Source of the DNA: Prochilodus magdalenae
Lineage: Eukaryota > Chordata > Actinopteri > Characiformes > Prochilodontidae
Length of the DNA stretch: 64,000 nt
Direction: 5' to 3'
NCBI GenBank assembly: GCA_024036415.1
Contig: JAMWET010003062.1
Span: 993,501-1,057,500 of the forward strand
Made by a program: the position numbers and the translations under genes. Position 1 is the first letter of the stretch; every line of letters starts with the position of its first letter. Positions 38,001 through 49,636 of this stretch are shown one piece after another. Below the pieces are notes generated by a model, which saw only the letters and a program-made list of their open reading frames with translations, was not told where the DNA came from and did no database searches.

Positions 38001-41000
38001 ATATGTTATCAAATGTGTGTAAGTTTTGAACACATGGAATGAAAACCTCGCTTTGAGTTACATAAAAATGGCTCGTGTTGTGGCTGCATGGGCTGAACCA
38101 AATCACTGCTACAAGTCCATGGGGAGCATGCCTGGAACTTGTTAGCACAGTCCAAACCCAAAATAAAAAGCACACCACATGCCAAACATTAACGTCTAGG
38201 CTCAGGGCAGGACTGAAAATCTCCTTCAAATGTCTTAAATTGTTTATTTGGTGACATTTTCCTACATCCCAAATGACAAAGTCCTTCTGTCTCCTTCTAT
38301 GCAAGCTCATATGCAGTTTATATCGGGTGGGTCTGTCCACAATGTGTCTCCACTGCTGAATTCCAAAGCTATACATGTGGAAAAATCTACGTGGAAGACC
38401 TAACTCATAATTCAGTGTCAATACCTGAAGAGACAGATGTATTCAGGCTAAACTGTGGATTATTGTGTTGCTAAAGCACAACAGACAAAGCAATGTTAAT
38501 ATTATTTAGGTTTATCTTTTCTAATGTTCAGCTTAACATAGCTGCTGTAAAGATAATAGCTTTGCTAATGTGTACAGAAAAATATGAATACACACATACA
38601 TGTCAACATTTATTAAGTTTGTGTTCAAATCTGTGTCTTTTTTAGCATCTTGGTTGCTCCACCCTCAAGTGTAGCAACAGTTCATCTGAAGGTGCAGCTT
38701 GCTAAGTTTAGAACATCTCGTCATTCAACATGAAAACCTTTACTGAAAACACTGCAACGTACAGTAGCTAAAGGATTGCCTGCTGTGATTAAGTCTAAAT
38801 ATTTGTAAAATGTTTTCTCCCAATAAATTTGCCAGCAATTGTTTTTTATGTCTGTCTTCAAACATGCATGCCTGCAATGAATATACAAAGCCGGGTTATT
38901 TTTAGAAAAATGAAATGTTTACACATGTAGTTCATGTTACCGTTTTCTTCAGTCTGTTAGTATGGGGGTTGAGGATGCCAGGTAGGTTTGACAGAAATGG
39001 CAATATTAACAACAAGACAGACAGGACAAAGAATTTCATGAATGGTAAATTAAACATGTGTGCTCCTAAATGGTGCAGTTGTCCTTTATGTATTATTAAA
39101 TCACTACCACAGGTCTCAATTTAATGAGTGAAATGAAAAATCAGGTGCCATCTTAAAAATAAACACATCAATTAACTAATAAACTAAAAAAAAAAATTAT
39201 AATAACATAAAAACACCTTACTGTCTAATTTTGTCATTCTGGGGGCCAAATCTAGGTCCAGTTGGTCCTCTTCTGTAAGAAGAAGAAGCGTTTAATAAAA
39301 TGGAAACAAGTGTATGGAAATTTGCATACATTATCAATTATCATTAACAATATTTTTACAAACCAATATATTTTATTAACAATAGGCAACATATCTTCTG
39401 TAAGGTACAATGGTTTGTAATAACTTAGAATAAAGAATTTAGTGCATGTACACTGTTTTCATGTATTTTTTTTTTTTTTATAAAAATGCTTAGATTTATT
39501 TTATAAAACCCAGTGACAAACTCACAGAAAGAAGTCTTCCTCTTCATCAGAGTCCTCCTCCAGCAGGTTCCTCTGTGGAAGGAGAAGGGCAGTGGTCAGA
39601 CTAAGTCATACTAGTTTAGTGTGCTTGTTGATCTTGTTTTTCATCAGACAGAAGTCCAAGTGCTGGGAGCAGAGGTAAGCCAACTCTCACAGCCTCATTA
39701 AATGCCTCCACACAGGTTAATAGCTTTCTGCTGTCCCCGACACCTTCAACAACAGACTCAGTCTACAAAAACATGGGTAGCACGTGTAAGAACATGAGGA
39801 ACACAGGGTGCTGTTCTGAAACTCACGTGCAGATGCTACTTGTATGGGCTTTTTGTTTCATGAAGACCTGTTTGTGTTTTCAGAGATTCTAATGAGTCTT
39901 TAGAAAGTTCACAGAGATTTAGAAACAGATCTTTGCATGCAACATCACTAAAGAAAAACATCTGGTTCGCATTTGACCAACATTATCTTTTACAGTGTTT
40001 TACTTGTGCTACTGTGATTGAGTACATACTAAGCAATTGATTAATATACATGATTAAAGGTTGTTTGGTTAGCAAAATCCTGATGATCTTACATAACTGC
40101 ACCCAGGCACCAAATTCTTTGGTGAGTCCAGTGGTTTCTCAGGAACACAGGTTTTACTTTCTGTTGCGGAATGGTGTAAAAATCAACAGTGATTATGCAA
40201 CTACCACCTGAAGGGTAAAGTAGCCAGGGGCCATTTATAAAACTGTTAGGTACCTCAAAAAGACTTTTCTTTGGGTACAATGCATTACAAAGCTGGTTCG
40301 CAATCTGCAATTCCTTCTTACTTAAATACAGTGTTGAGAACAGCATCATATGGTTTGTTCCTGAGCATGTAATTTGTGAGAAATGGTGGCAAATTCAATT
40401 ATTCAAATGAGTTTTGTATCAGACTGATGTGTACAGACAGATCCAGAGAGTACAATCCTACAAAGTGAGTTCTTACACAAGTGCTTTTCCAAACAGTCTA
40501 TAAAAAAATGTATTCTTTAATTGCTCACTAATATTGAAATTCTTTCTTTTGTTATGTATACATACTATATTGTCACTGTCAGTAGAAAACCTTCATCTTC
40601 AAACCTTAATTTTAAATTTTAAATGGAGAAGGGCAAAACTTTTTTAAATTAAGATTTTATTCAAAGTAATTCGGGACCATTAGTGTTAATCATCATGAAA
40701 TTGTAACATTTTAAAAGACTAGCTGTAATTTTGAAATTAGGCAAAAACATATCGAAAATGGATATACAACAATTTGTTCCAACAGCAATAACCTATAGCT
40801 ATACACTATAAACAAAAGTATGTGGACACTAGGGTTGTACTGATCCTGAATTTTCATGATACAATATGTACTGTTCTGCATCACTGTTTTTGTTCCATCA
40901 ATAAAAAGAGTTTTTTTTTTATTTTAAACACACTTTCCAGTGGTCAGTGAATAAATAAATAAATAAAAACAAAAGACTAATGCAATATCTATATAAAAGT

Positions 41001-44000
41001 AAACAGAATATAACATTAAATTAAGTATGCATCAGAAGTTCTTTTGTTTTTATATAAAATTAAATTCTCACCTGCTGGCTAAAATGAAAGAGGGGATTTT
41101 CTAAGGTAGCTTAAACACTCTCTGGTAACTGCAAACTCAACAAATAATACAGACTACCCAAGTGAATCACTACAATCATCCATTACATTCAATCTACCAC
41201 ACTTTGTCTCAAATTATAATACCTGGCTAGGATCTCAAGTAGGATGCCACCTGTCCAATGGGATACCTGGACATTTTAGATAAATGCATTCTTCCAACTT
41301 TGTGCCAACCGTTTGGGAAAAGCTATTTCCTGTTTCAGCATAAAGTGAGGTCCACAAGGAAAGGCAGAGTTTGTCTGTGGAGGAAGAACTTGACTGACCT
41401 GCACAGAGTCATTTCCTAAACCTCATCTAACCCCTTTGAAATGAACTGGAACATGACTATGAGCCAGGCCTCTTGACTCAACCTCAGCGCTGACATTACT
41501 AATGCTTCTGGAGCTGAACAGAAGCTAATCGTGATCCAACACCTAGTGTAAAGCATTCTTAAGCATGGTGGAGAAGGTGCCCACATACTTTGGGCATGTA
41601 TCTTAAATACTATGTCTGAGGAGCTTAATTTCACAATGCTTTATATGAATTTCGAACATTTTTGGATAAAGTACCTTACAGAAGACATGATACAATACAA
41701 ATCTGGATAATACTGAAAAAAGTCAACAGCAGAGGCAATATAAAATATGAAAAGACAAGAATTATTTTTATTAACTAGAATAAAATAAAAGGCTGGGTAA
41801 TTTAAGGACAAAGACATAAAGACATAAAAACACAAGGGTGGAAAAGCTAACTGATCCAAAAAGTGACCCAGAAGAGAAAGAGCAAAACAATCAGGATTCA
41901 GGACTGGTAATCATTATTGGTGCAATGGTGGGAAGAGGTCAGGAATGACTGTCCGTGTCTGTTATGTAACAGAAGATGTGTACTTCCCCCTCTGAAAGCA
42001 ACACAGAGACATGCATGACCAAGTTGAGACGCATGATGAGATCCATTAATCTGACTGTTGTTTGCCCTCCCACAGAGCATTCAGGAAGCAGAGGGCCAGG
42101 CAACACTGATGAGGTGCTTTAATGATACACAGACATTTTGCTTACTCTGTGTGATCTGACATTTCAAGCTGTTTACTCAGTCTGATCATTTAGAACTGTT
42201 TTTAACTTTATCAGTTCAGTTTATCCTTCTATTGATTATCCATTCAAAATGTCAGAGGTTACATTTTTATCCACTTTCTGAACAAACTGCAAGCAATATT
42301 CATAAGAATGGAAATACTTTTAAAAGAATATATATGATGCAGCTTTTTGCCAAACGGACTTTTAGCAACAGAAATAGCTTATGTGATTTAAAAAAAAAAC
42401 ACTGTGTTTAACATTTTTACATCACTAATTAAATTTGTGGCAAAGTGTGCTTTACAACCACATACTTAACTGCTCTTACTCTTTGCACATGTCCTGTACA
42501 CATTGTTTTTGTTTATTTGTCTTTGCACTACACTATACATACACATACATATACAGTGAGGAAAATAAGCATTTGAACACCCTGCAACTTTGCAAGTTCT
42601 CCCACTTAGAAATCATGGAGGAGTCTTAAATTTTCATCTTAGGTGCAAAAAAATCTGGAAATCACTATATATGATTTTTAAATCATTTATTTGTGTGTTA
42701 CTGCTGCAAATAAGTATTTGAACACCTGTGAAAATCAATGTTAATATTTGGTACAGTAGCCTTTGTTTGCAAGTACAGAGGTCCTGTAGTTTTTCACCAG
42801 GTTTGCACACACTGCAGCAGGAATCTGGCCCCTTCCTCCACACAAATCAGCCCGGTTTCTGGGCTGTCGCTGAGAAACACGAAGTTTGAGCTCCCTTCAA
42901 AGATCTTCTATAGGGTTTAGGTCTGGAGACTGGCTAGGCCACTCCAGAACCTTGATATGCTTCTTACGGAGCCACTCCTTGGTTATCCTGGCTGTGTGCT
43001 TTGGGTCATTGTCTTGTTGGAAGACCCAGCCACGACCCATCTTCAATGCTCTAACTGAGGGAAGGAGGTTGTTCCCCAAAATCTCGCAATACATGGCCCC
43101 AGTCATCCGCTCCTTAATACAGTGCAGTCGTCCTGTCCCATATGCAGAAAAACACCCCCAAAGCATGATGCCTCCACCCCCATGCTTCACAGTAGGGATG
43201 GTGTTTTTGGGATGGTACTCATCATTCTTCGTACTCCAAACACGGCGAGTGGAATAAAGTTCTATTTTGGTCTCATCTGACCACAGAACTTTCTCCCATG
43301 ACTCCTCTAGATCATCCAAATGGTCATGGGCAAACTTAAGACGGGCCTGGACATGTGCTGATTTAAGCAGGAGAACCTTCTGTGCCATGCATGACTTTAA
43401 ACTATGAGGTCTTAGTGTATTACCCACAGTAACCTTGGAAACGGGTGCAGCTCTCTTCAGGTCATTGACCAGCTCCTCCCGTGTAGTTCTGGGCTGATTC
43501 CTCACCTTTCTTAGGATCATTGATACGCCACGAGGTGAGATCTTGCATGGAGCCCCAGTCCGAGGGAGATTGACAGTCATGTTTAGCTTCTTCCATTTTC
43601 TAATAATTGCTCCAACAGTTGATCTTTTTTCACCAAGCTGCTTGGCAATTGCCCCGTAGCCCTTTCCAGCCTTGTGGTAGTCAACAATTTTGTCTCTGGT
43701 GTCTTTGGACAGCTTATTGGTCTTAGCCATGTTAGTAGTTGGAGTCTTACTGATTGTGTGGGGTGGACAGGTGTGTTTATTCAGCTAGCGACCTCAAACA
43801 GGTGCTGCTAATTTAGAATAATAAGTGGAGTGGAGGTGGAGTTTTTAGAGGTGGACTAACAGGTCTTTGAGGGCCAGAATTTTTACTGATTGCCAGGTGT
43901 TCAAATACTTATTTGCAGCAGTAACACACAAATAAATTATTTTAAAAAATCATACATTGTGATTTACAGGTTTTTTTTTTTTTTAGATTATGTCTCTCAC

Positions 44001-45046
44001 AGTGGACATGCACCTAAGATGAAAATTTCAGACCCCTCTATGATGTCTAAGTGGAAGAACTTGCAAAGTTTTCAAATACTTATTTTCCTCACTGTATATA
44101 TATATATATATATTTTTTTTTAATTGTAATTGCACTGGAGAAGGAGCCTGACTGTTTTATTATACTATACAACCCTGTATTGGTATAATGTCAAAGTTGA
44201 ATTTAATTTAATTGAGTTTAGAAACACTGAAGCTTATTCTGAGCAGCACTTTTTGTAAGCAGGTGTCAAAGTGGCAGCATTTTCCTTTCCCTCCTCATTC
44301 CAACTATATCTTTCTGTTGTGTAGTAAAAAGCATGTAAGAGAAATACATCACTAAATTTATTATAAATATACTACCAATGTAAATATTGACATTTTAGGC
44401 ATCAACAACAACTTCTGCTAGAATTGGACAGATTCATAAAAAGTTACAGACAACTTCCGATAGCTCTTCTAGGTCTTTTCCGTTTTGATGGAAATGTAGC
44501 TACAAAAAGACAACTATGGCATCTTCTGGGCTGCTTATTAGTCAGCCAATAAGGTTTTTCTATTAAGGATTTGCCTTTACAGTGTGCTTAGGTAAAAAAA
44601 AAAAAAAATTACCATAGTCCATATCATGTAGACAAATTACAGTGAAGGCATGTGGTTAGCGAGTGTAAATCACCAACCTCACAACAACTAACTTAGAAAC
44701 CATTAGAAAACAATTTAATTTGTGGATTTAACTGGATGGTTTAGGAATGCTTATTTTTAGACCAATGAGATTAGAAGAGCGATTTACAATGTGATTTAAT
44801 GTATACAAGTGAAAATCGTTATAATCGGGTCATAGATTGTAGTCAGTCCTACCAGTCCTGATGCAGTTCTATTGCTGTTTTTACTCCCATAATAAAAGGA
44901 AATGTATAGCATTCAGAGCTTGACACATTCTCAGCCTCATCTTGATGTCGAATAACACTGCGCAACGTGGCATCTCTTACCCTCTCGCTGCGAACAGAGC
45001 CGGTAACCTCATCGTCGTTCAAGTGCCGTTTAAATTTGGGAGGCAT
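31992..45046 (-). CDS. vamp4: VAMP4 (vesicle-associated membrane protein 4), complete
   Basis: VAMP4 is an R-SNARE of the trans-Golgi network and endosomes that pairs with Q-SNAREs in membrane fusion. Seven coding exons (44981-45046, 39526-39572, 39222-39272, 37294-37394, 34479-34558, 32564-32615, 31992-32017) join in phase to 140 codons plus stop; the human protein has 141. The order is N-terminus [17 protein letters not shown], dileucine and acidic-cluster sorting signal ([15 protein letters not shown], residues 23-37), SNARE motif (about 55-110) with the zero-layer arginine at residue 77 in VIERGERL, a juxtamembrane MWWRDMK, and a single C-terminal transmembrane helix ending ILKYR. The first ATG in the frame is used. 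Introns carry three DNA-transposon copies. Terminal exon identity was inferred from phase and the ILKYR match to the human MKYRT end. Confidence 0.95.
32200..32229. repeat. (AAAT)n microsatellite
   Basis: About seven AAAT/AATA units lie in vamp4 intron 7. Confidence 0.85.
32564..32615 (-). CDS. vamp4: vamp4 exon encoding most of the transmembrane helix
   Basis: The acceptor CCTCAG precedes 32615 and the donor is GTATGT at 32558-32563. It encodes [17 protein letters not shown] and one base of the next codon. Reading through the donor would give an in-frame tail [12 protein letters not shown] and a stop. Confidence 0.92.
32846..34062. mobile_element. non-autonomous hAT-like DNA transposon (1,217 bp)
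   Basis: The ends are a 16-bp inverted repeat, TAGGGCTGCACGATAT, at 32846 and its complement ending at 34062. They are flanked by an 8-bp near-duplication, TACCAGTG (32838-32845) and TACCAGTT (34063-34070). An 8-bp target duplication is the hAT hallmark. No transposase frame is visible. It sits in a vamp4 intron. Confidence 0.8.
34479..34558 (-). CDS. vamp4: vamp4 exon: end of SNARE motif and juxtamembrane segment
   Basis: The acceptor ACTTCCAG precedes 34558 and the donor GTGAGT begins at 34478. It encodes [20 protein letters not shown] followed by MWWRDMK. The WW pair next to the membrane is typical of VAMPs. Confidence 0.95.
34559..37293. other. vamp4 intron, no gene seen
   Basis: The intron is about 2.7 kb. 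Apart from an imperfect minisatellite at 35709-35882 I see nothing that resembles a gene or a mobile element. Confidence 0.7.
35709..35882. repeat. imperfect short-period minisatellite
   Basis: A motif of the form CACATA(G/C)TC(T/C)GTSTACACACTGCATA recurs about five times with a period of 25-37 bases and many substitutions. Confidence 0.65.
37294..37394 (-). CDS. vamp4: vamp4 exon: core of the SNARE motif
   Basis: The acceptor TTTTTTGTCAG precedes 37394 and the donor GTGAGC begins at 37293. It encodes [20 protein letters not shown] then [13 protein letters not shown], the N-terminal half of the R-SNARE helix with the zero-layer arginine. The junction codon is CAG (Gln), where human has His. 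Confidence 0.96.
37395..39221. other. vamp4 intron, no gene seen
   Basis: This 1.8 kb of AT-rich intronic sequence has no recognisable feature beyond the splice ends. Confidence 0.7.
39222..39272 (-). CDS. vamp4: vamp4 exon ([16 protein letters not shown])
   Basis: The acceptor TTCTTACAG precedes 39272 and the donor GTAAGG begins at 39221. The 51-nt exon encodes [16 protein letters not shown], nearly identical to human. Confidence 0.95.
39526..39572 (-). CDS. vamp4: vamp4 micro-exon: dileucine/acidic sorting signal
   Basis: The acceptor CTTCCACAG precedes 39572 and the donor GTGAGT begins at 39525. The 47-nt exon encodes [15 protein letters not shown]. In VAMP4 the dileucine plus acidic cluster directs retrieval to the trans-Golgi network, so the whole signal sits on one small exon. 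Confidence 0.95.
40805..41598. mobile_element. decayed Tc1/mariner-like relic in a vamp4 intron
   Basis: The left end carries AGTATGTGGACAC (from about 40817) and the right end the inverse of AAAGTATGTGGGCAC (about 41578-41593). On the plus strand 41330-41470 resembles the 3' part of a transposase of a widespread teleost Tc1/mariner family: a region matching LNPIEHLWDELE is recognisable around 41410-41450, broken by frameshifts. Much of the element is deleted. Confidence 0.55.
42554..44094 (-). mobile_element. Tc1-like transposon, inactivated (1,541 bp)
   Basis: The ends are CAGTGAGGAAAATAAG, inverted at 42554 and 44094, flanked by TA on both sides (42552-42553, 44095-44096). The inverted repeats extend roughly 180-200 bp but differ by many substitutions and indels, so the copy is old. 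It contains a Tc1 transposase frame with a premature stop on the minus strand. It lies in the first coding intron of vamp4. Confidence 0.9.
42741..43730 (-). pseudogene. Tc1-like transposase, broken by an in-frame stop
   Basis: The frame starts [20 protein letters not shown] at 43730 and keeps the paired-type helix-turn-helix, WSDETKIEL and [16 protein letters not shown], then LNPIEDL. The next codon is TGA (42897-42899) where the family has tryptophan. The same frame continues past it ([12 protein letters not shown]..., [11 protein letters not shown]) to TAA at 42741-42743. Residues are also missing relative to the family, for example in [10 protein letters not shown]. The protein would lose its last 50 residues or so and is unlikely to work. 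It resembles the Passport-like Tc1 group as I remember it. Confidence 0.9.
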
Positions 45047-45082
45047 GCTGGTGTCGGGCTGCTCCTCCCTCTCTGGCTCCCT
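44981..45082 (-). CDS. vamp4: vamp4 first coding exon
   Basis: The acceptor CCTACAG precedes 45082, the ATG is at 45044-45046, and the donor GTAAGA begins at 44980. It encodes [20 protein letters not shown] and ER, almost identical to human VAMP4. Coding begins at 45046; 45047-45082 is 5' UTR. Confidence 0.96.
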
Positions 45083-48000
45083 CTGTAGGACATAAGAGAA
45101 AAAATTAACAGACTGCGTACTACATGCACAAGATCACTTATTTTTGCAATCAGCCAACATGTACCACAAATGCTTCAAATAATAAAAGCCTTTTATGAAC
45201 ATGAAGTTTTAGCTGATGGGTAGCTGTCGCATATTTAATTGAAGTCACATTTTTTGGGTTAATTTTAAGTAAATATCAAAGTAAGAATCTAAAGCGGCCA
45301 GTTGTTTTAACTCAATGCATTTAATTCACATTTCGCATGGTGAAATGTAATACTTTGTGATAAGAATTATTATGAATGAAAATAAAAATAAATGACTATG
45401 GGCTATTACGTAAAGATCGTGGCAGGCCTACAAATTAACACTTCTAAAAAAAAAAAAAAACCTACAGAAAGGGCCTAGTTCTAGAAATTACTTCATGTTT
45501 AACCACTTTATTTGACATCTTGGCTACAGGTGCAAAAGCTACTTGCATTGCTTCTCAGGTGAAGCACATCAAACACAGTAGTTAACCCACTCTGCAATGG
45601 CAATTTAAGCACCAATGTGAAAGCCATTCTACACAGATATCAGCTTACATAATAGAGCCTCTTTCAAAGACTTTCGGCGTCACAGAAGGCTTTCATGTAA
45701 GGACTTAAGATTTTGGAGCTTCATCCATTATAAAGGGTCTGTAAAAATTTCTCACAGTTGTTGGGCTGATTTTACTGGCCCATGTTAAAGAACCAGATTC
45801 CTATTTCTAAAGGATCTGCTTGCACAGATCTGATCTTAAAATTATTGTTTGTGAAAATTCACATTTAGATAACTCATGAAATGTGGATTGCAAATGCGAC
45901 TTTTAAACCCAGTGTATGATTGTTTTAAAAAATGGGACTATGCCAGCAAATGAACATAAATGGTTGTCAGTACCTAAAGGTCTGAAGTACTATATCTGAC
46001 CTCTACAGTGCCTCCCTTATCTGCTGTATTGTACAAATCATTCATTTTTATTAAACATGAGGTATTTAAAGTCTTATAAATGTTTTTCCAAAATCAAAAA
46101 ATTTGCAGTGCTTGTGACAATAAGACAAAGTTTCTCTGGTGTCCCCCACACCCTCAGATTCACACAAATTCAGTATATGGATATGATACCATTGAGTCAC
46201 GTCCTCTTTCTGACACTGCTGTCTGCTTGCTGTGCTGGAAAAGTGGTTGGAAAATAGGCTCTCCCCCGGCCACGATTACGATCCAGAAATCAGAAGAAGA
46301 GAAGAGCGAGAGAGGATGTGGATAAGCAGGGTCTAGCAGGAAAGGCAGGGAGGACGAGGGAGAAGGGAGTAAGAAAAAATAAAGACAAGAGTTGGGATAA
46401 AGATAAAGGTGCACGAGAGACAAGAAAAGAAAGCAACAGAGACAGAGCAATTGTAAAAAGAGGCAGCGGCAGGTAATGCACAACGACCATATTTAACATA
46501 TACTGCAGCTGACAGAACTACCTACAGTGTCATGAGAGCTTGACATCAATAATATTGACACTGCATGGACACGGATGAACAAAACATGAAACAGCCATGC
46601 GAATAGAAAATCATTTACCAACAGTAACAGAAAATGGAGGGGGGGAAGGGGGGAGAATTAGTGAGATGATAGAGAATCTTCTAGAGAGAAATTAGACCAA
46701 ACCCTGCTTAGCCCAACATCATGTGCAACCAGAGCCACAAGAGCATCAACACTGAAAGCCACAAAACTGCATTTGCACAGGATAAGCTGAAATGTGTCTT
46801 TACTAGGGCAGTACTATTGCACACATCTTTAGGATTGACAAGTTTGGATTCTTGATGATAAAGCCAATCTAAATAAGTCTGAAATAAATGCCAAATCCGA
46901 CACCCAGAATTTAATGTTTCACGTTTTGTGCTCATCACAAAATATGACAAATGAGAAAATATGCTGAAAGAAGCAGAATGGAAAATGTCTCAATTTGTGA
47001 ATTAAAAACACATTGGAAAATCCTAAAAAAGAACTGTGGCAGAGATGGGCAGATGTTTGGGTATGTTTTGGCCAACAGGAGGGGCTGCTACTGTCTACTC
47101 ACCATTTCTATCACTTGCTAGTTTTGCACTACTGTAACAACCAAGTGTTGAATCCACATCATCACTTTAACGTCTTTTCAAAATGTAACCCTGACATTAA
47201 AAGCAGGTCTAGGGTTACAGATCGTGTACTACCAGGCAGGCTGATTTGTACAGGCTTCCAAACTACGTCAATGTAGCTATCATGCAATCTACAAATGCAT
47301 CACTGTGTCCTTAAACTGTGCCTTCCATTGATGACACATGGCATATGTTGATAGCAGATGCCTCGGTCTCTCCAGAAATGGAGCTTGATAAAAATACACA
47401 TTTGCTAATAACTATTTTAATTTATTCTCATACATGTAGCTCAAAGCAACATTAACTTCAACCCTAAACCCTATTCAAGTGACATAACTTGTACTAAATG
47501 CCACTCCACAAGACAGAAACACTTACAAGATATTTCCTTTTTTCCCCTCTCCTTGTAATTCGACAATCACCAAAAACACTGGTTTTCTGTCATGAACTTG
47601 GTGATTATGGGTCACATCTAGCGGAGTTTTAGATATAAACCTTGGCTTTAGGTCACAAAAAAGAAAAAGGAAGACACCGGTTTCTACAGATCTAAAGTCA
47701 GTTACTTATTCACCAGCTTCTTTTTTATTCTCCCCTCTCCAGTCTACCTTAAACAGTGCTGTTGTTATGTAGTACCCCAGAATACAACTAATCCACTATT
47801 TAAGATGGAATGAGAAAAATCCAACTCCCACTTCCCACCGTGCATTAAACAATAGATATGCTAATGTTATATAGACCACTAAAGTGTAAGCTTCCCTGAG
47901 TTTCACTTCAAAAACCTGGTCCTCTTATGATAGTTTTGAGTAATAACTGTTCAGACTGCTTAGCCAGACTCCAGATAGTGCTACACAGGCATCTCACCGA

Positions 48001-48847
48001 TTCAAAGTAATAATGTGGTAAATTAGTAAATAGCACAAATATTATCATGTCTAAACCAGGGCAAATCAGAGTGGGAACAAATAAAAGCCTATATGAAGTG
48101 AATATATGGTTCCCTTACAAACGCACCAGTCGGAACAAGAAAATGTAAATGACAGGTGAAAATGTGTGGCAGCAAGACCCATTGCAATAACTAGAGCTCC
48201 TAATCTAATCTTATGTCACATGCCTGAAAGAGAGTCATGTCAGTCGAGTAAGATTATTCTATCAGTTAGACGACTTAGATTAGATGACATGCTTTCAAAC
48301 AAAGTCTTTTTCTCCGCATGGCATCTGGAAAAAAGTCCTCTAAATTTGGTATGCTCTAAGCTCAAACAATGTAGCCAGATGCTAGGTGCTAGCTAGCTAG
48401 CTAGCCGTAATTGAGGAACAACGCCGATGACAGTACACATGATACATTAAAATACAATTCAGATTTGGAGACAATTTGTTAAAACAACAAGAAGTCCCAA
48501 AATATCTGTTCTGTCGCAGTACAAAGGTTGTTGTTCGTATTATTATAGCCGCCTAGCTACTGCAGCTGCTAGCTGGTTAGCAAGCTAGCTAACTACATAG
48601 CGTTATCTGTCAGAGACTGGCTTTGACTAGCCAGCCATTATTTTGCTCACTAACGTTCCAAGTAGCTGCCTCGCCAGGGGACACGTCGTGCTGAGTAGTA
48701 AAACACGCCATGAAACATAATGCAGCCGGAAAACAAACGAGACAAACACGGAAACCCAGACACTGCTACGCACCTACACAGTATTACATACACACAGTGA
48801 ACAGGCCTCTAAACACAGACTGTCAGCGCCGCGGGCTCCATGTCTAC
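45083..48847. other. vamp4 5' intron (putative), no gene seen
   Basis: The interval between the first coding exon and the probable non-coding first exon is AT-rich, with a purine-rich patch at 46270-46450 and a (GCTA)n run at 48388-48405. No exon or mobile element is recognised. Confidence 0.55.
48388..48405. repeat. (GCTA)n microsatellite
   Basis: Four to five perfect GCTA units. The same word recurs scattered through 48540-48600. Confidence 0.75.
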
Positions 48848-49010
48848 CTGTGCTGTCCTGTTCCTGTGGCGTTTGGTGCTCCTCTCTTTCAAGTGTAGTG
48901 CTGCTTTAAAGACTGATGAGGTGTGAAACCCTGAAGGTTGTCAGTGATGTGTCAGTGGAAACGGCAACCCTCGGCTGGATGTGTATGAGTGTTGCAGTGA
49001 TTTTCAGCTC
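48848..49010 (-). promoter_or_regulatory. vamp4: candidate vamp4 non-coding exon 1 and promoter region
   Basis: VAMP4 is expected to have a non-coding first exon upstream of the ATG exon. On the minus strand a donor-like CAG/GTAGAC lies at 48843-48850, at the edge of a locally GC-richer stretch. The exact start is unknown and the placement is inference. Confidence 0.25.
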
Positions 49011-49636
49011 TTCCGCTCCACCTCAGATGACCAGGAAGTCCAAAAAGCTGGGCTGCGTCCAATACGCGTACTGGAGCTCACACTAGAAGAGCTACGTGCT
49101 TCTGTTCATACTTGATCCCTTCTCCTTAGGGAAGAAGGAGTCACAGGAACATGGAGGTCTGCACTTTACGAGAGCAATATACAGGCATTCCTGCAAACAA
49201 ACAAATAAATACAATTTAATTTTGGCTGCACATAAACCAAGGATTACCATGCTTATTGCCAAGTCAGAGGAATATAAGACCTCCCAGACCTTACTGAGTG
49301 GGAAATGTGCAGCTGCCCAGCCCTCGCACTCTGGTCTGCTCTTCCTACAGAACTTCATTATCGTTATCTATATATTAATAAGGTTAATAATAAGATTAGA
49401 AATTAGAAATTAAAATTAAAATACAGATTTAGCTTCACTGAAGCCTTGGGCATAAAAGAGTAAAAGTGGGCAAGAAGAAGCGTAAAGGTGGACAAACTCC
49501 CTCCTTATTAATACACACTGAACAGGTATCTAAAGCTTTGTGACACACAGTCTACTTGTGTTCGATGCTTACATCGAGGTAGTAGTAGTGTTCTAAATAT
49601 GCCATTTACAGAAACAACCTGTTAGAACACAATAAT

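Noticed and set aside
46160..46483. Cysteine/leucine-rich minus-strand frames
   Set aside because: They are reverse readings of a purine-rich GAGA tract in a vamp4 intron.
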